Positions 1 to 8,121 of a DNA stretch of 50,095 nt are shown here, piece by piece. Positions within the stretch are counted from its first letter, which is position 1; each line of letters begins with the position of its first letter. The translations under genes and the position numbers were made by a program. A model generated the notes under the pieces. That model did not search any database. It saw only the letters and a list, made by a program, of their open reading frames with translations, and had not been told where the DNA came from. The stretch comes from Gemmatimonadota bacterium (GTDB lineage Bacteria > Gemmatimonadota > Gemmatimonadetes > JACCXV01 > JAHWKZ01). The stretch spans positions 1-50,095 of the forward strand of contig JAICQP010000004.1 of NCBI GenBank assembly GCA_025937815.1. Direction: 5' to 3'.

Positions 1-204
1 GTCATGGGGGATGCCCGCACCTACGAGAGCGTGGTGGCCCTGCGCGCAGTCACGTCGCGGGACGGCATGACCGCCGACTGGTTCCCGTTCCCCTACGAAG
101 TCCTCGGCCGGATCTCCAACCGGGTCATCAACGAGGTCCGCGGCGTCAACCGGGTCACCTACGACGTCTCGAGCAAGCCCCCCGCGACCATCGAGTGGGA
201 ATGA
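1..204 (+). CDS. guaA: GMP synthase (glutamine-hydrolysing), C-terminal end, partial
   Basis: The last 67 codons of a gene that begins before the window. The translation contains [16 protein letters not shown], then [20 protein letters not shown], and ends in [14 protein letters not shown]. This is the conserved C-terminal dimerisation segment and terminal IEWE of GuaA, which makes GMP from XMP, glutamine and ATP in the cytoplasm. The ATP-pyrophosphatase and amidotransferase domains lie outside the window. It converges on the minus-strand lipoprotein gene 27 nt downstream. The identity is very secure because this end of GuaA is among the most conserved parts of the family. Confidence 0.96.
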   Translation, partial: VMGDARTYESVVALRAVTSRDGMTADWFPFPYEVLGRISNRVINEVRGVNRVTYDVSSKPPATIEWE

Positions 205-231
205 GCTGAAGTTCCGGCTGCTGGCGCTGCG

Positions 232-666
232 TCAGGGGGCCGCGGGAGCGGTGTCGGCCACCGCCGGCTCCTCCTCCGGGGAGTCCTCATCCTCGGGAGG
301 CTGCTCCCCCTCGGGCTGCACGGCGCCCGGCTGGACGATCGGAAAGAGCGTGTCCAGACGGGCCGACACCCGGGCGTAGGCACGGGTCATCAGGTCGTCG
401 TCCTGGCCCTGGACCTCCGCGAACGTCCGCATTTCCTCCTCGGAGACGCCGTGCTCCCGCAGGATCTCCGCGGCGCGCCGCGAATAGGCCGCCGTGTCGG
501 GAAGGAGCTGGACGCGCGCCACCACCAGATCGGACAGCGTGGCGGTGAACGTCCGCTCGTCGATCGTCGGGCGGTCGGGCTCCGGCGGCGGGAGCTCCTC
601 GCTGCAGGCCCAGGCGAAGGCGAGCGCGGCGAGGAGCGCGCGCGGCAGCAGGTTTTGCCTTCGCAT
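232..666 (-). CDS. Small predicted lipoprotein of unknown function
   Basis: 144 residues, and the only convincing minus-strand gene of the window. It starts at ATG 666; a TTG three codons upstream at 675 is less likely. The N terminus MRRQNLLPR is followed by a short hydrophobic stretch and the lipobox FAWAC, so the protein should be lipidated on Cys. The middle is helical and charged (TFTATLSDLVVARVQLLPD, then HGVSEEEMRTFAEVQGQDDD). The last 30 residues are rich in Pro and Glu and probably disordered. The overall pattern of lipobox plus a short helical segment recalls small DUF4296-type lipoproteins, but I do not recognise a family with confidence. It is divergent from the TPR gene that starts at 741. 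Confidence 0.7.
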   Translation of the reverse strand: MRRQNLLPRALLAALAFAWACSEELPPPEPDRPTIDERTFTATLSDLVVARVQLLPDTAAYSRRAAEILREHGVSEEEMRTFAEVQGQDDDLMTRAYARVSARLDTLFPIVQPGAVQPEGEQPPEDEDSPEEEPAVADTAPAAP

Positions 667-705
667 GCCGCACAAGATGCGGAATGGCCGCGGCTGCCGC
701 CAAGG

Positions 706-734
706 TTGGCCCGGCAGGTGAGCGATCCTATCTT
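706..734 (+). promoter_or_regulatory. Candidate sigma-70-type promoter of the TPR/lptE operon
   Basis: TTGGCC (706-711) and TATCTT (729-734) lie 17 bp apart in the short divergent gap. Each matches the consensus at four of six positions. The expected transcription start falls at about 741, exactly on the GTG chosen for the TPR gene, so the transcript would have almost no leader. Pattern evidence only. Confidence 0.4.
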
Positions 735-740
735 CCGGGA

Positions 741-1643
741 GTGAGGCGGCTCTTCCCGACCTTCCCGGCCCTCCTTCTGTTCCTCACGCTTCCGGCGGCG
801 CGCTCGCCGGTCCTCGCCCAGCAGGCAGTGGCGATCTCGCCGGAGGTAGGCAGCGAGGCCCTGTTCCACCTCGCGTTGGAAGCGCGGCGGAACGGAGACG
901 AGCGGCTGGCCGGCGTCGTGCTGGAGCGCGTCGTGCGCCTCGATCCCGAGGCCGTGCTGCCCCGCCTGGAATGGGCCGAGGTACTGCTCTCCCTCGGGGA
1001 GCCCGGACTGGTGGAGGCCCTGCTCATGCCGGTTGCCGAGCGCATCGAGGCCGAAGCCGGCAGGCGGCCGGACTCGGCCGCCCGGTTCTACCGTCTCCGC
1101 GGAAACGCGGCGGCGCGCGCGGGGCGGAAGGCCGACGCCCTCGAGCTCTACGAGCAGGCGATTGCCCTCGCCCCGTACGACCTCGGACTTCGCGGCCTCG
1201 TCGTGTCCATGTACCGCGCGCGCGGGGACGACAGCTCGGCCGCGCGCCATCTGGTGGCGGCCGCCTCGATCCGTCCCCAGGACTTCGACCTCCATCTCGA
1301 GGCGGGCCGCGCGCTGCTGGTGGTCGCCCGCTTCGCGGACGCCGAGGACGAGTTCCGCATGGCGCTCAGGATCGACCTGTGGTCGGTGCCCGCCTGGCAG
1401 GGGCTCGGGGAATCTCTCGCCGGGCAGGAGAAGTGGGCCGACGCCGAGGAGGTCTACCGCAGCGGGATTCGTCTTGCGCCCGAGTCCGCCCCGCTCCACG
1501 AGCTCCTCGGGGACGTGCTCCTGGCGGGCGGCCGCGCCAAGGAGGCGCTCGTCTGGTACAACCGGGCCGCCGCGCTCGGGGGATCGGCGGCCCCGGTGCT
1601 GGCCGACAAGATCGAGCAGGCCCGGGCCCAGCTGCGGCCGTGA
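741..1643 (+). CDS. Exported TPR-repeat protein
   Basis: I chose GTG 741 rather than ATG 684. Starting at 741 the protein opens VRRLFPTFPALLLFLTLP and ends its signal peptide near VLAQQ, whereas the longer version would run back to within 20 bp of the divergent lipoprotein start. About 300 residues. After the signal peptide come helical pairs of TPR type, with repeating elements such as ALFHLALEARRNGDERLAG, FYRLRGNAAARAGRKADALE and LHLEAGRALLVVARFADAED. This suggests a periplasmic scaffold. It overlaps the next lipoprotein gene by 4 nt and leads an operon that includes lptE, so a role in outer-membrane biogenesis is plausible but inferred only from context. Confidence 0.82.
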   Translation: MRRLFPTFPALLLFLTLPAARSPVLAQQAVAISPEVGSEALFHLALEARRNGDERLAGVVLERVVRLDPEAVLPRLEWAEVLLSLGEPGLVEALLMPVAERIEAEAGRRPDSAARFYRLRGNAAARAGRKADALELYEQAIALAPYDLGLRGLVVSMYRARGDDSSAARHLVAAASIRPQDFDLHLEAGRALLVVARFADAEDEFRMALRIDLWSVPAWQGLGESLAGQEKWADAEEVYRSGIRLAPESAPLHELLGDVLLAGGRAKEALVWYNRAAALGGSAAPVLADKIEQARAQLRP

Positions 1644-2404
1644 CGGGGGGCCGCGCGTGGATTCCCGCCGCGATGTTCGCCGCGCTCGCCGCGTTGGGCT
1701 GCATGGCCTCCCTGACGACGGAGGCCGCCCGCGCTCTCGAAGCGGGGGCCGACACACAGCCCCTGGTGGACGAGCTGTCCGCGATCCACTCGGCGATCGA
1801 GCGCACCAAGCGGATCTTCGACGTGACGCTGGTCGAAGGCAATCGGCGCTTCCATGGCGAAGGCGCGCTGTCCTATCGCTCGCGGCCGCTCGCGGCTCGC
1901 GGAGACGTCTTCGGACCACAGTCGACGCCGGTTCTGCGGTTCGCGCTGTTCGGGGACACCCTCACGGTGGTGCTGCCGCGCGAGGGCGACGTTCTGCGCG
2001 GCCGTCTGGGAGATCCGCGCTTCGCGGAGCTGACCGGCGAGCGGGCGCTCGTCACGCCGGAGGTCCTGGGCGCGCTGCTCGGCGCCTACGACGTGCGGCG
2101 TTGGATGGAGCGATCCGAGCGGGTGGCCTCCGCGATCCACGATGACCGCCGCACGCTTTACATTTGGGAGGCCGGCGCGCTGCACGCGCTCACGCTGCGG
2201 GATGGACGGCTGGTGGAGTACCGGCAGGCGACGGGCGGAGAGCTCGCGTATCGTGTGGAGTTCGAGGAGTTCGCCAGGGTGGACGGCCGGGAGAGCCCGC
2301 GGCGGGTAGTGGTGCGGGACTTCGCCCGCGACCGATGGCTGGTGCTGGAAGTGTCTCGCGAGCACGAGGAGGTCGAGGATGCGGTGTTCCTGCCGCTCCC
2401 ATAG
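1640..2404 (+). CDS. Predicted outer-membrane lipoprotein, LolB/DUF4292-like
   Basis: 254 residues from a GTG that overlaps the stop of the TPR gene (GTGA). The signal sequence ends in the lipobox LAALGC at about residues 16-21. The remainder looks like a beta-rich lipid-carrier fold: FDVTLVEGNRRFHGEGALSY, VLRFALFGDTLTVVLPREG, and a C-terminal run of strands with LHALTLRDGRLVEYRQA. The order of the strands and the position beside lptE resemble LolB or the DUF4292 lipoproteins, which have a LolA/LolB-type fold. No diagnostic residue settles it, so the family call is tentative, while the lipoprotein call is firm. It overlaps lptE by 26 nt in another frame. Confidence 0.7.
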   Translation: MTGGRAWIPAAMFAALAALGCMASLTTEAARALEAGADTQPLVDELSAIHSAIERTKRIFDVTLVEGNRRFHGEGALSYRSRPLAARGDVFGPQSTPVLRFALFGDTLTVVLPREGDVLRGRLGDPRFAELTGERALVTPEVLGALLGAYDVRRWMERSERVASAIHDDRRTLYIWEAGALHALTLRDGRLVEYRQATGGELAYRVEFEEFARVDGRESPRRVVVRDFARDRWLVLEVSREHEEVEDAVFLPLP

Positions 2405-2915
2405 CAAATCCAGGATCCCGAAATGGGTTCCGGCCGCGGTTGCGCTGGTCGGGATCGTGGCCTGCGGGTACTCCTTTCGCTCTCCCGTGCCAGCTCATCT
2501 CGACACCGTCTACGTCCCCACCTTCCAGAACGAAACCCGCGAGTTCCAGCTCACGCAACAGCTCACGGAGCGCGTCATCTCGGAGTTTCTCAACGAATCG
2601 CGCCTGCAGCTCGTGGGGGACGAGGAAGACGCCGATCTCCTCGTCGTGGGGACGATCAAGAGCTACGAGGAAGAGGCGCTTTCCTACGATCCCGGACAGG
2701 CCGCGAACCCCGACGTTTTCAACAGGCGCGTCCTCCTGACCGTGGATGTCCGGCTCGAGGATCAAGTCAGAGACGAGACGCTCTGGGAGAGCGCGTCGCT
2801 TCGCGAGTGGGGCGAATTCAGCGAGGAGCAGGGAGAGACCCGCGAGGACGGCATTCAGCGCGCGATCGACAAGATCTCCGAAGAGCTCCTGCGGCACGTG
2901 GTGGAGGAGTTTTGA
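2379..2915 (+). CDS. lptE: LPS-assembly lipoprotein LptE
   Basis: 178 residues. A hydrophobic N terminus ends in the lipobox IVACGYSF, the typical C-G-Y-S/T-F start of mature LptE. It is followed by the family pattern of an early strand (TVYVPTFQNETREFQLTQQL), a helix leading to SRLQLVGDEEDADLLVVGTI, a further strand pair, and a closing helix DGIQRAIDKISEELLRHVVEEF. LptE plugs the LptD barrel in the outer membrane and helps place lipopolysaccharide on the cell surface. The start ATG 2379 lies inside the preceding gene behind GAGG. LptD itself is not in the window. Confidence 0.85.
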   Translation: MRCSCRSHSKSRIPKWVPAAVALVGIVACGYSFRSPVPAHLDTVYVPTFQNETREFQLTQQLTERVISEFLNESRLQLVGDEEDADLLVVGTIKSYEEEALSYDPGQAANPDVFNRRVLLTVDVRLEDQVRDETLWESASLREWGEFSEEQGETREDGIQRAIDKISEELLRHVVEEF

Positions 2916-3265
2916 TACGTGCATTCCTCTGGTTGGCCGTGCTGGGAGCCGGCATCTACATTGCGACGCGCTACGCGGCCCCACAGATTCGGGCCTGGCG
3001 ATTCGAGGACGCGATGACGCAGACCGTCCGGCTGTCCGAGGCCGCGGGGGAGTCGGAGATGCGCCGCGCGCTCCTCGACACTGCGGTCGATCTCCACGTT
3101 CCCCTGTCTTCGCCTCGCCTGCAGGTCCATCGGGATCTCAGCGGACGGACTCTCATCTCCGCGTCCTGGGAGGAGATCGTCAGGTTAGGGGCGTGGAAGC
3201 TCGGAGAATGGGTGGACACGTTGCACTACGCGTACGAGGTGCGGGAAGGGTACGAGAACCAGTGA
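2912..3265 (+). CDS. Small protein with one N-terminal membrane anchor, unknown function
   Basis: 117 residues from TTG 2912, which overlaps the lptE stop (TTGA). GGAGGAG lies 2-8 nt upstream, and no better in-frame start exists before the membrane segment. Residues 3-20 (RAFLWLAVLGAGIYIATRY) form one membrane helix or uncleaved signal. The rest is a soluble, probably periplasmic alpha/beta domain with VDLHVPLSSPRLQVHRDLSG and ISASWEEIVRLGAWKL. It resembles in outline the small DUF4845-type anchored proteins, but I cannot assign a family. Translational coupling to lptE and to the HNH gene places it in the same operon. Confidence 0.65.
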   Translation: MIRAFLWLAVLGAGIYIATRYAAPQIRAWRFEDAMTQTVRLSEAAGESEMRRALLDTAVDLHVPLSSPRLQVHRDLSGRTLISASWEEIVRLGAWKLGEWVDTLHYAYEVREGYENQ

Positions 3266-3774
3266 GCCCGTTGCTCGAAAAGAAAGTGCTGGTGCTCAAC
3301 CAGAACTACGAGCCGCTGACGGTGTGTCACGCTCAGCGTGCCGTCGTGCTCGTGGTATTGGGTAAGGCCGAGATCGTAGAGCGCTACGACGTCGTGGTCC
3401 GGTCCGTTTCGCGTGCGGTGCCCCTACCGTCCGTGGTGCGGCTCAGCGTCTACATCCGCGCGCCTCGCCAGCCAGTGGCGCTCACTCGACGCAACGTCCT
3501 CAAGCGCGACGGGTACCGCTGCCAGTATTGCGCCACCCGCCGGGGCCCGATGACCACCGACCACGTCGTGCCGCGCTCGCTCGGCGGCAGCGACAGCTGG
3601 ACGAACCTCGTCTGTGCATGCATCCGCTGTAACAACCGCAAGGGCAGCCGCACTCCGGAGCAGGCGAACATGCCGCTGCTGAGACCTCCCCGGCGGCCGC
3701 ACCGGTATACCCAGATCACATTCTACTCGGCGATTCCCGACAAGCGCTGGAGACCGTACCTGTTCCTGGACTGA
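3262..3774 (+). CDS. HNH endonuclease-family protein
   Basis: 170 residues from GTG 3262 (GTGA overlap with the gene before). The N-terminal part VLVLNQNYEPLTVCHAQRAV and a basic middle are typical of the widespread stand-alone HNH proteins of this type. The C-terminal half holds the nuclease core: CQYC, then DHVVPRSLGG, then C-x-x-C and NNRKGSRTPEQA. The two Cys pairs should bind a structural zinc, and the D-H plus N and H/K residues form the beta-beta-alpha-metal site. It probably cleaves DNA, but its physiological role is not established. It is not near any transposon or phage gene here, and its co-directional placement after lptE is probably incidental. Confidence 0.88.
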   Translation: MSPLLEKKVLVLNQNYEPLTVCHAQRAVVLVVLGKAEIVERYDVVVRSVSRAVPLPSVVRLSVYIRAPRQPVALTRRNVLKRDGYRCQYCATRRGPMTTDHVVPRSLGGSDSWTNLVCACIRCNNRKGSRTPEQANMPLLRPPRRPHRYTQITFYSAIPDKRWRPYLFLD

Positions 3775-3801
3775 GACCCGCCACTCGCAACGGGGGAGCT
3801 C

Positions 3802-5000
3802 ATGGAAGGAACCGCGCATCTCGTCGACGTTGCGCACTTTTTCTACATCCTGTTCGTGGTCCTGGTCGCCGCGAAGCTGGCCGGCGAACTGTTCGAACGC
3901 ATCGGCCAGCCGGCCGTGCTCGGCGAGCTGGTGGCGGGGGTCGTCCTGGGCAGCTCGCTGCTGGGAGTCGTACCGGTGGATCCCAGCGACCCATATGGCT
4001 CGATCGTGCACGTGATGGCCGAGATCGGCGTCGCGATCCTGCTGTTCGAGATCGGGCTGGAGACGGATCTCCGCGAGATGTTCAAGGTCGGGTCCGCGGC
4101 TTTCATGGTCGCGGTCGTGGGGGTCGTGCTGCCGTTTGCGTTCGGCTATCTGTTCTGGCGGTTGTACATGAACGACGCGGGCCTGGTCGCGATCTTCGTC
4201 GGTGCCACGCTGACGGCGACATCAGTAGGAATCACCGCGCGGGTGCTCGCCGACATCGGCAAGATTCACACGGCGGAGGCGCGGATCATCATCGGCGCCG
4301 CCGTGATAGACGACATCCTGGGACTCCTCATCCTGGCCACGGTGGAGGGGTTGGCGGAGACAGGCCAGGTATCGGTGGCGGGGGTGGCCAAGCTCTTCGG
4401 GCTGGCGCTCGGATTCCTGGCGGCGGCGATGGTGGTAGGGCTCCTGACCGCGCGCCCGTTGTTCGAGCTCGTGAACCGGATGCGCGTCCGGGGGATTATC
4501 GTGACGGCGGCGCTCGCGTTCGCCCTGCTCCTGGCGTACCTCGCCGACGGCGTGGGCCTGGCCCCGATCGTGGGCTCGTTCGCCGCCGGGCTGATCCTGT
4601 CGCGGACGAATCAGTTCGACGCGATCGTCGAGCGGATCAAGCCCGTGGCGGATGTGTTCACGCCGTTATTCTTCGTCTCGGTCGGGGCGGCCGTCGACAT
4701 CACGATTCTGGATCCGCGCGATCCGACGAACCACGAGGTCCTCATCCTCGGCGGTGCGCTGTTCGTGGTCGCAGTGCTGGGCAAGATCGCCGCCGGCTTC
4801 GGCGTGTTCTGGCGCAAGATGAACCGCCTGGCGGTGGGAATGGGCATGGTGCCGCGCGGCGAGGTGGGGCTGATCTTCGCCCAGCTCGGATTGCTGGCGG
4901 GAATCCTGTCGCGGGACGTGTTCTCCGCGCTGCTGATCATGGTCATGGGGACGACGTTGATGACGCCGCCGCTCCTCAAGCTCTTGTTCAAGCGTTCTGA

Positions 5001-5004
<4 letters not shown>
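3802..5004 (+). CDS. Cation/proton antiporter, CPA2 type
   Basis: 400 residues with about 12-13 membrane helices, starting at ATG 3802 behind GGGGGAG. Family hallmarks are LGELVAGVVLGSSLLG in helix 2, ILLFEIGLETDLREM, TATSVGITARVLAD, and the paired acidic residues in AAVIDDILGLLILA. The last of these forms the ion-binding site of NapA/KefB-like exchangers. C-terminal helices include LFFVSVGAAVDI and GMGMVPRGEVGLIFAQLG. It ends shortly after the last helix, so the cytoplasmic RCK/TrkA-N domain of KefB/KefC is absent. It should exchange Na+ or K+ for protons across the inner membrane. It overlaps the glycosyltransferase gene by 4 nt. Confidence 0.92.
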
Positions 5005-5737
<733 letters not shown>

Positions 5738-5738
<1 letters not shown>

Positions 5739-6718
5739 TGCAGGTCGAGGATTTCCCCGGCATTCAGCAGCCTTCCGGTGCGCCCGACACGACCGCTATG
5801 GACAGGATCGGCGGTGCGGTCGAGCGGGTCACCGAGGTGCGGTCCACCGAAGACATCTGGCGGCTCGCCGGGGAGTTCCGCGAAGAGCTGATCCGTTTCG
5901 CCTTCCAGGCCTTGATCGCGGTGGGGGTCCTGGCGGCGTTCGTGATCGTGTACCTGGTGGTGCGGACCACGCTACGGCCGCTGTTCGAGCGATCGCGTCT
6001 GGAGGACGACGCACGGAACCTGCTCGAGACGCTGGCGAAGTACACGATCCTCGGCTTCGGCCTGATTCTCGCGCTGGATCAGCTGGGATTCAACGTCACG
6101 AGCCTGATCGCCGGCCTCGGGGTCGCGGGGCTGGCGCTGGGGTTCGCGGCCAAGGACACGCTGGCCAACTTCATCGCCGGCGTGACGATCCTCTGGGACC
6201 GCCCGTTTCGCGTGGGCGACCGGGTCGAAGCCGACGGGGAGTTCGGCCAGGTGAAGAAGATCACGCTTCGCTCGACCCGCATCCACACGCCCGACAACAA
6301 GGTCGTGATCATCCCGAACCAGAACATCGTCAACGGCAAGATCGTCAATCATACGATGCAGGCTTCGCTTCGCGTGGTCATCCCCTTCGGGGTCGCGTAC
6401 GAGGCCGACATCGCCAAAGCCCGCGAGGCCGCCCTGAGCCTCGTGAAGGGGGACGAGCGGTTGCGCGAGCGGCCTCCAGCCGAGGTGGGAGTCGCCGAAT
6501 TGGCGTCCTCGGCCGTCAACATGGAGCTGCGCTTCTGGCTGAAGAACCCCCACCACGAGGGTCCCGTCAAGTTCGAATACCTGGAGAAGATCAAGCTGGC
6601 GCTGGACGCCGCCGGAATCGTGATCCCGTACCCCCAGCTGTCGGTCCGCATCGAGAAGCTTCCCGCTGCGCGCGAGCACTCCGCCGGGCCGGCGCCGCCG
6701 GGCGCGGGCACGCCGTGA
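5738..6718 (+). CDS. Mechanosensitive ion channel, MscS family
   Basis: 326 residues from ATG 5738, sharing one base with the stop upstream. After a ~50-residue soluble N terminus come membrane helices, including RFAFQALIAVGVLAAFVIVY. The pore helix reads GLGVAGLALGFAAKDTLANF, the glycine/alanine-rich TM3 of MscS. It is followed by the beta domain (PFRVGDRVEADGEFGQVKKI) and the conserved VVIIPNQNIVNGKIVN. The C-terminal alpha/beta domain is normal in length, with a short disordered Pro/Ala tail. It should act as a safety valve in the inner membrane during osmotic downshift. It overlaps pgeF by 4 nt. Confidence 0.93.
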
Positions 6719-7539
6719 CCTCGCCCCGCCTCTCCACCGAGGCCCCCGGGGAGCGCTTCCGGGAGGGCGGGCTTCCGCGCGTGGAGTCGGCCTTCGCTCC
6801 GGGGCTGACGGCGGCGGTCACGACGCGCGAGCTGGACTTCGGGAGGCACACCGAGTCGCGCGCCCGGGAGGTGTCCGCTGCGCACCGCACCCTGCTCGAG
6901 TGGGCGGCCGTGGGGTTCGACCTCGTCGTGGGCGGCTCCCAGGTCCACGGGACGCGATTGTTCCATGCGGACGGAGTGCGGGTGCCGGAGAGAGGGGGCA
7001 GGCGGGCGCCGGCGACGGTGCGCGTGGCGGGCTACGACGGGTTCATCGCCTCCCGCCCCGGGGTGTTGCTGACGGTGGGGATCGCGGACTGCGTCCCCGC
7101 CTTCCTGGCTGCTCCCGGCCGTGGCGCGGTGGCGCTGCTGCACGCCGGTTGGCGGGGCGTGGCCGGGGAGATCGTCCCGCGTGCGATCGCGGCGCTCGAG
7201 GACGGGCTCGGCGTGCCCGCGGGGGAGATCATGGCGTGGTGGGGTCCGGCCATCGGCCCCTGCTGCTATCCGGTGGGCCGCGAGGTCGTCGAGGCCCTCG
7301 AGGCTACGGCGGCGGGTGCGCGGACGGAAACCTGGCTCGAGGCCGACGGGGCCACGGCGCGCGTCGACCTGCGCGCCGCGCTGACGGTCCAGGCGGAGGC
7401 GGCGGGCGTGCAGCCCGGCGCCATCTCCTCCTCGCCACTCTGCACTTCCTGCGATCGGCGGTTCCACTCCTACCGGCGCGAGAGCGGCGGCGGTGGGAGG
7501 ATGCTGGCGCTCGCGGGCTACCCGAGAGCGTGTCCCTGA
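6715..7539 (+). CDS. pgeF: Peptidoglycan editing factor PgeF (YfiH/laccase-domain family)
   Basis: 274 residues from GTG 6715 (GTGA overlap). The family pattern is complete: VVGGSQVHGTRLF, then VGIADCVPAFLAAPGRGAVALLHAGWRG with the metal-site Cys and His, and PAIGPCCYPVGREVVEAL near the C-terminal third. The protein ends with CTSCDRRFHSYRRE, the conserved C-x-x-C and FHSYRR of this family. PgeF enzymes hydrolyse wrongly incorporated L-Ser from UDP-MurNAc-Ser precursors, and some family members act on purine nucleosides. It closes the antiporter-GT2-MscS operon; a terminator-like hairpin follows at 7581. Confidence 0.92.
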   Translation: MTSPRLSTEAPGERFREGGLPRVESAFAPGLTAAVTTRELDFGRHTESRAREVSAAHRTLLEWAAVGFDLVVGGSQVHGTRLFHADGVRVPERGGRRAPATVRVAGYDGFIASRPGVLLTVGIADCVPAFLAAPGRGAVALLHAGWRGVAGEIVPRAIAALEDGLGVPAGEIMAWWGPAIGPCCYPVGREVVEALEATAAGARTETWLEADGATARVDLRAALTVQAEAAGVQPGAISSSPLCTSCDRRFHSYRRESGGGGRMLALAGYPRACP

Positions 7540-7545
7540 CGGGGT

Positions 7546-7573
7546 TTGCCGCCGCGCGGGATTGGGGTATATT
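7546..7573 (+). promoter_or_regulatory. Candidate promoter of the rimP-nusA-infB operon
   Basis: TTGCCG (7546-7551) and TATATT (7568-7573) are separated by 16 bp and lie 7 nt past the pgeF stop. They match consensus at four and five positions. The expected start near 7580 gives a 49-nt leader before rimP. That leader begins with the terminator-like hairpin described next. Confidence 0.5.
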
Positions 7574-7580
7574 CGATTCG

Positions 7581-7610
7581 AAGTGGGGCGCAATCCCCAC
7601 TTTTTTTCTT
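7581..7610 (+). terminator. Intrinsic terminator/attenuator hairpin before rimP
   Basis: AAGTGGGG (7581-7588) pairs perfectly with CCCCACTT (7595-7602) around the loop CGCAAT. A run of seven T residues from 7601 follows, then CTT. This is a textbook Rho-independent terminator. It can end the pgeF transcript. It also sits at the very start of the transcript expected from the promoter at 7546-7573, so it could attenuate the nusA operon. Confidence 0.75.
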
Positions 7611-7628
7611 CCGCGGCCGTCGAGAGCC

Positions 7629-8093
7629 ATGCCTGACCCCAGCCGCCTGATCGCCGTCATCGAGCCGATCGTCGAGCAGGCGGGTGCCGAGCTGGTCGAC
7701 CTGGAGGTCGCCGGATCGCACGGCCGTCCGGTCGTGCGTGCCTACGTGGACACGCTTGGGGGGATCACCCTCGACGAGTGCGCCCGGCTCTCGCGGCTGC
7801 TGGAGGCGGAGCTCGAGCGCTCGGGCATGGTGCCGGAGCGGTACGTCCTCGAAGTATCGAGCCCCGGGATCGACCGGCCGCTGACACGGCGGCAGCACTT
7901 CGAACGGTTCGTGGGCCGCGAGATAGACGTGCGCACGTACACCAAGCGCGACGGCCGGAAGAAGTTCGTGGGAACGCTGGAAGGGGTGGAGGACACGGAG
8001 GAGGGGTTCCGGATCATCGTCCGGGACGGACAGGAGCGCTGGACATTCGCCGCCGACGAGATCGCGCGCGCCAGGCTTCACGTCAGATGGTAG
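7629..8093 (+). CDS. rimP: Ribosome maturation factor RimP
   Basis: 154 residues from ATG 7629. The N-terminal domain carries IEPIVEQAGAELVDLEV, then ITLDECARLSRLLEAELE and LEVSSPGIDRPLTRRQHFERFVG, the RimP signature. The C-terminal SH3-like domain has GTLEGVEDTEEGFRIIV and ends near RARLHVRW. RimP binds S12 and helps assemble the 30S subunit. The order rimP-nusA-infB-rbfA-truB is the conserved bacterial arrangement and makes the assignment firm. The ribosome-binding site is weak (GAGAG close to the ATG). Confidence 0.95.
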   Translation: MPDPSRLIAVIEPIVEQAGAELVDLEVAGSHGRPVVRAYVDTLGGITLDECARLSRLLEAELERSGMVPERYVLEVSSPGIDRPLTRRQHFERFVGREIDVRTYTKRDGRKKFVGTLEGVEDTEEGFRIIVRDGQERWTFAADEIARARLHVRW

Positions 8094-8121
8094 AAACGAT
8101 AGAACAGGAGTCACGACGCAT

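Noticed and set aside
684-740. ATG 684 as start of the TPR protein
   Set aside because: It would put 19 alanine- and glycine-rich residues in front of a good signal peptide and reach to 17 bp from the divergent gene start; GTG 741 fits better.
3262-3774. HNH protein as part of a restriction, toxin or phage system
   Set aside because: No methyltransferase, immunity gene, integrase or phage gene is near; it is embedded in an operon with envelope genes.
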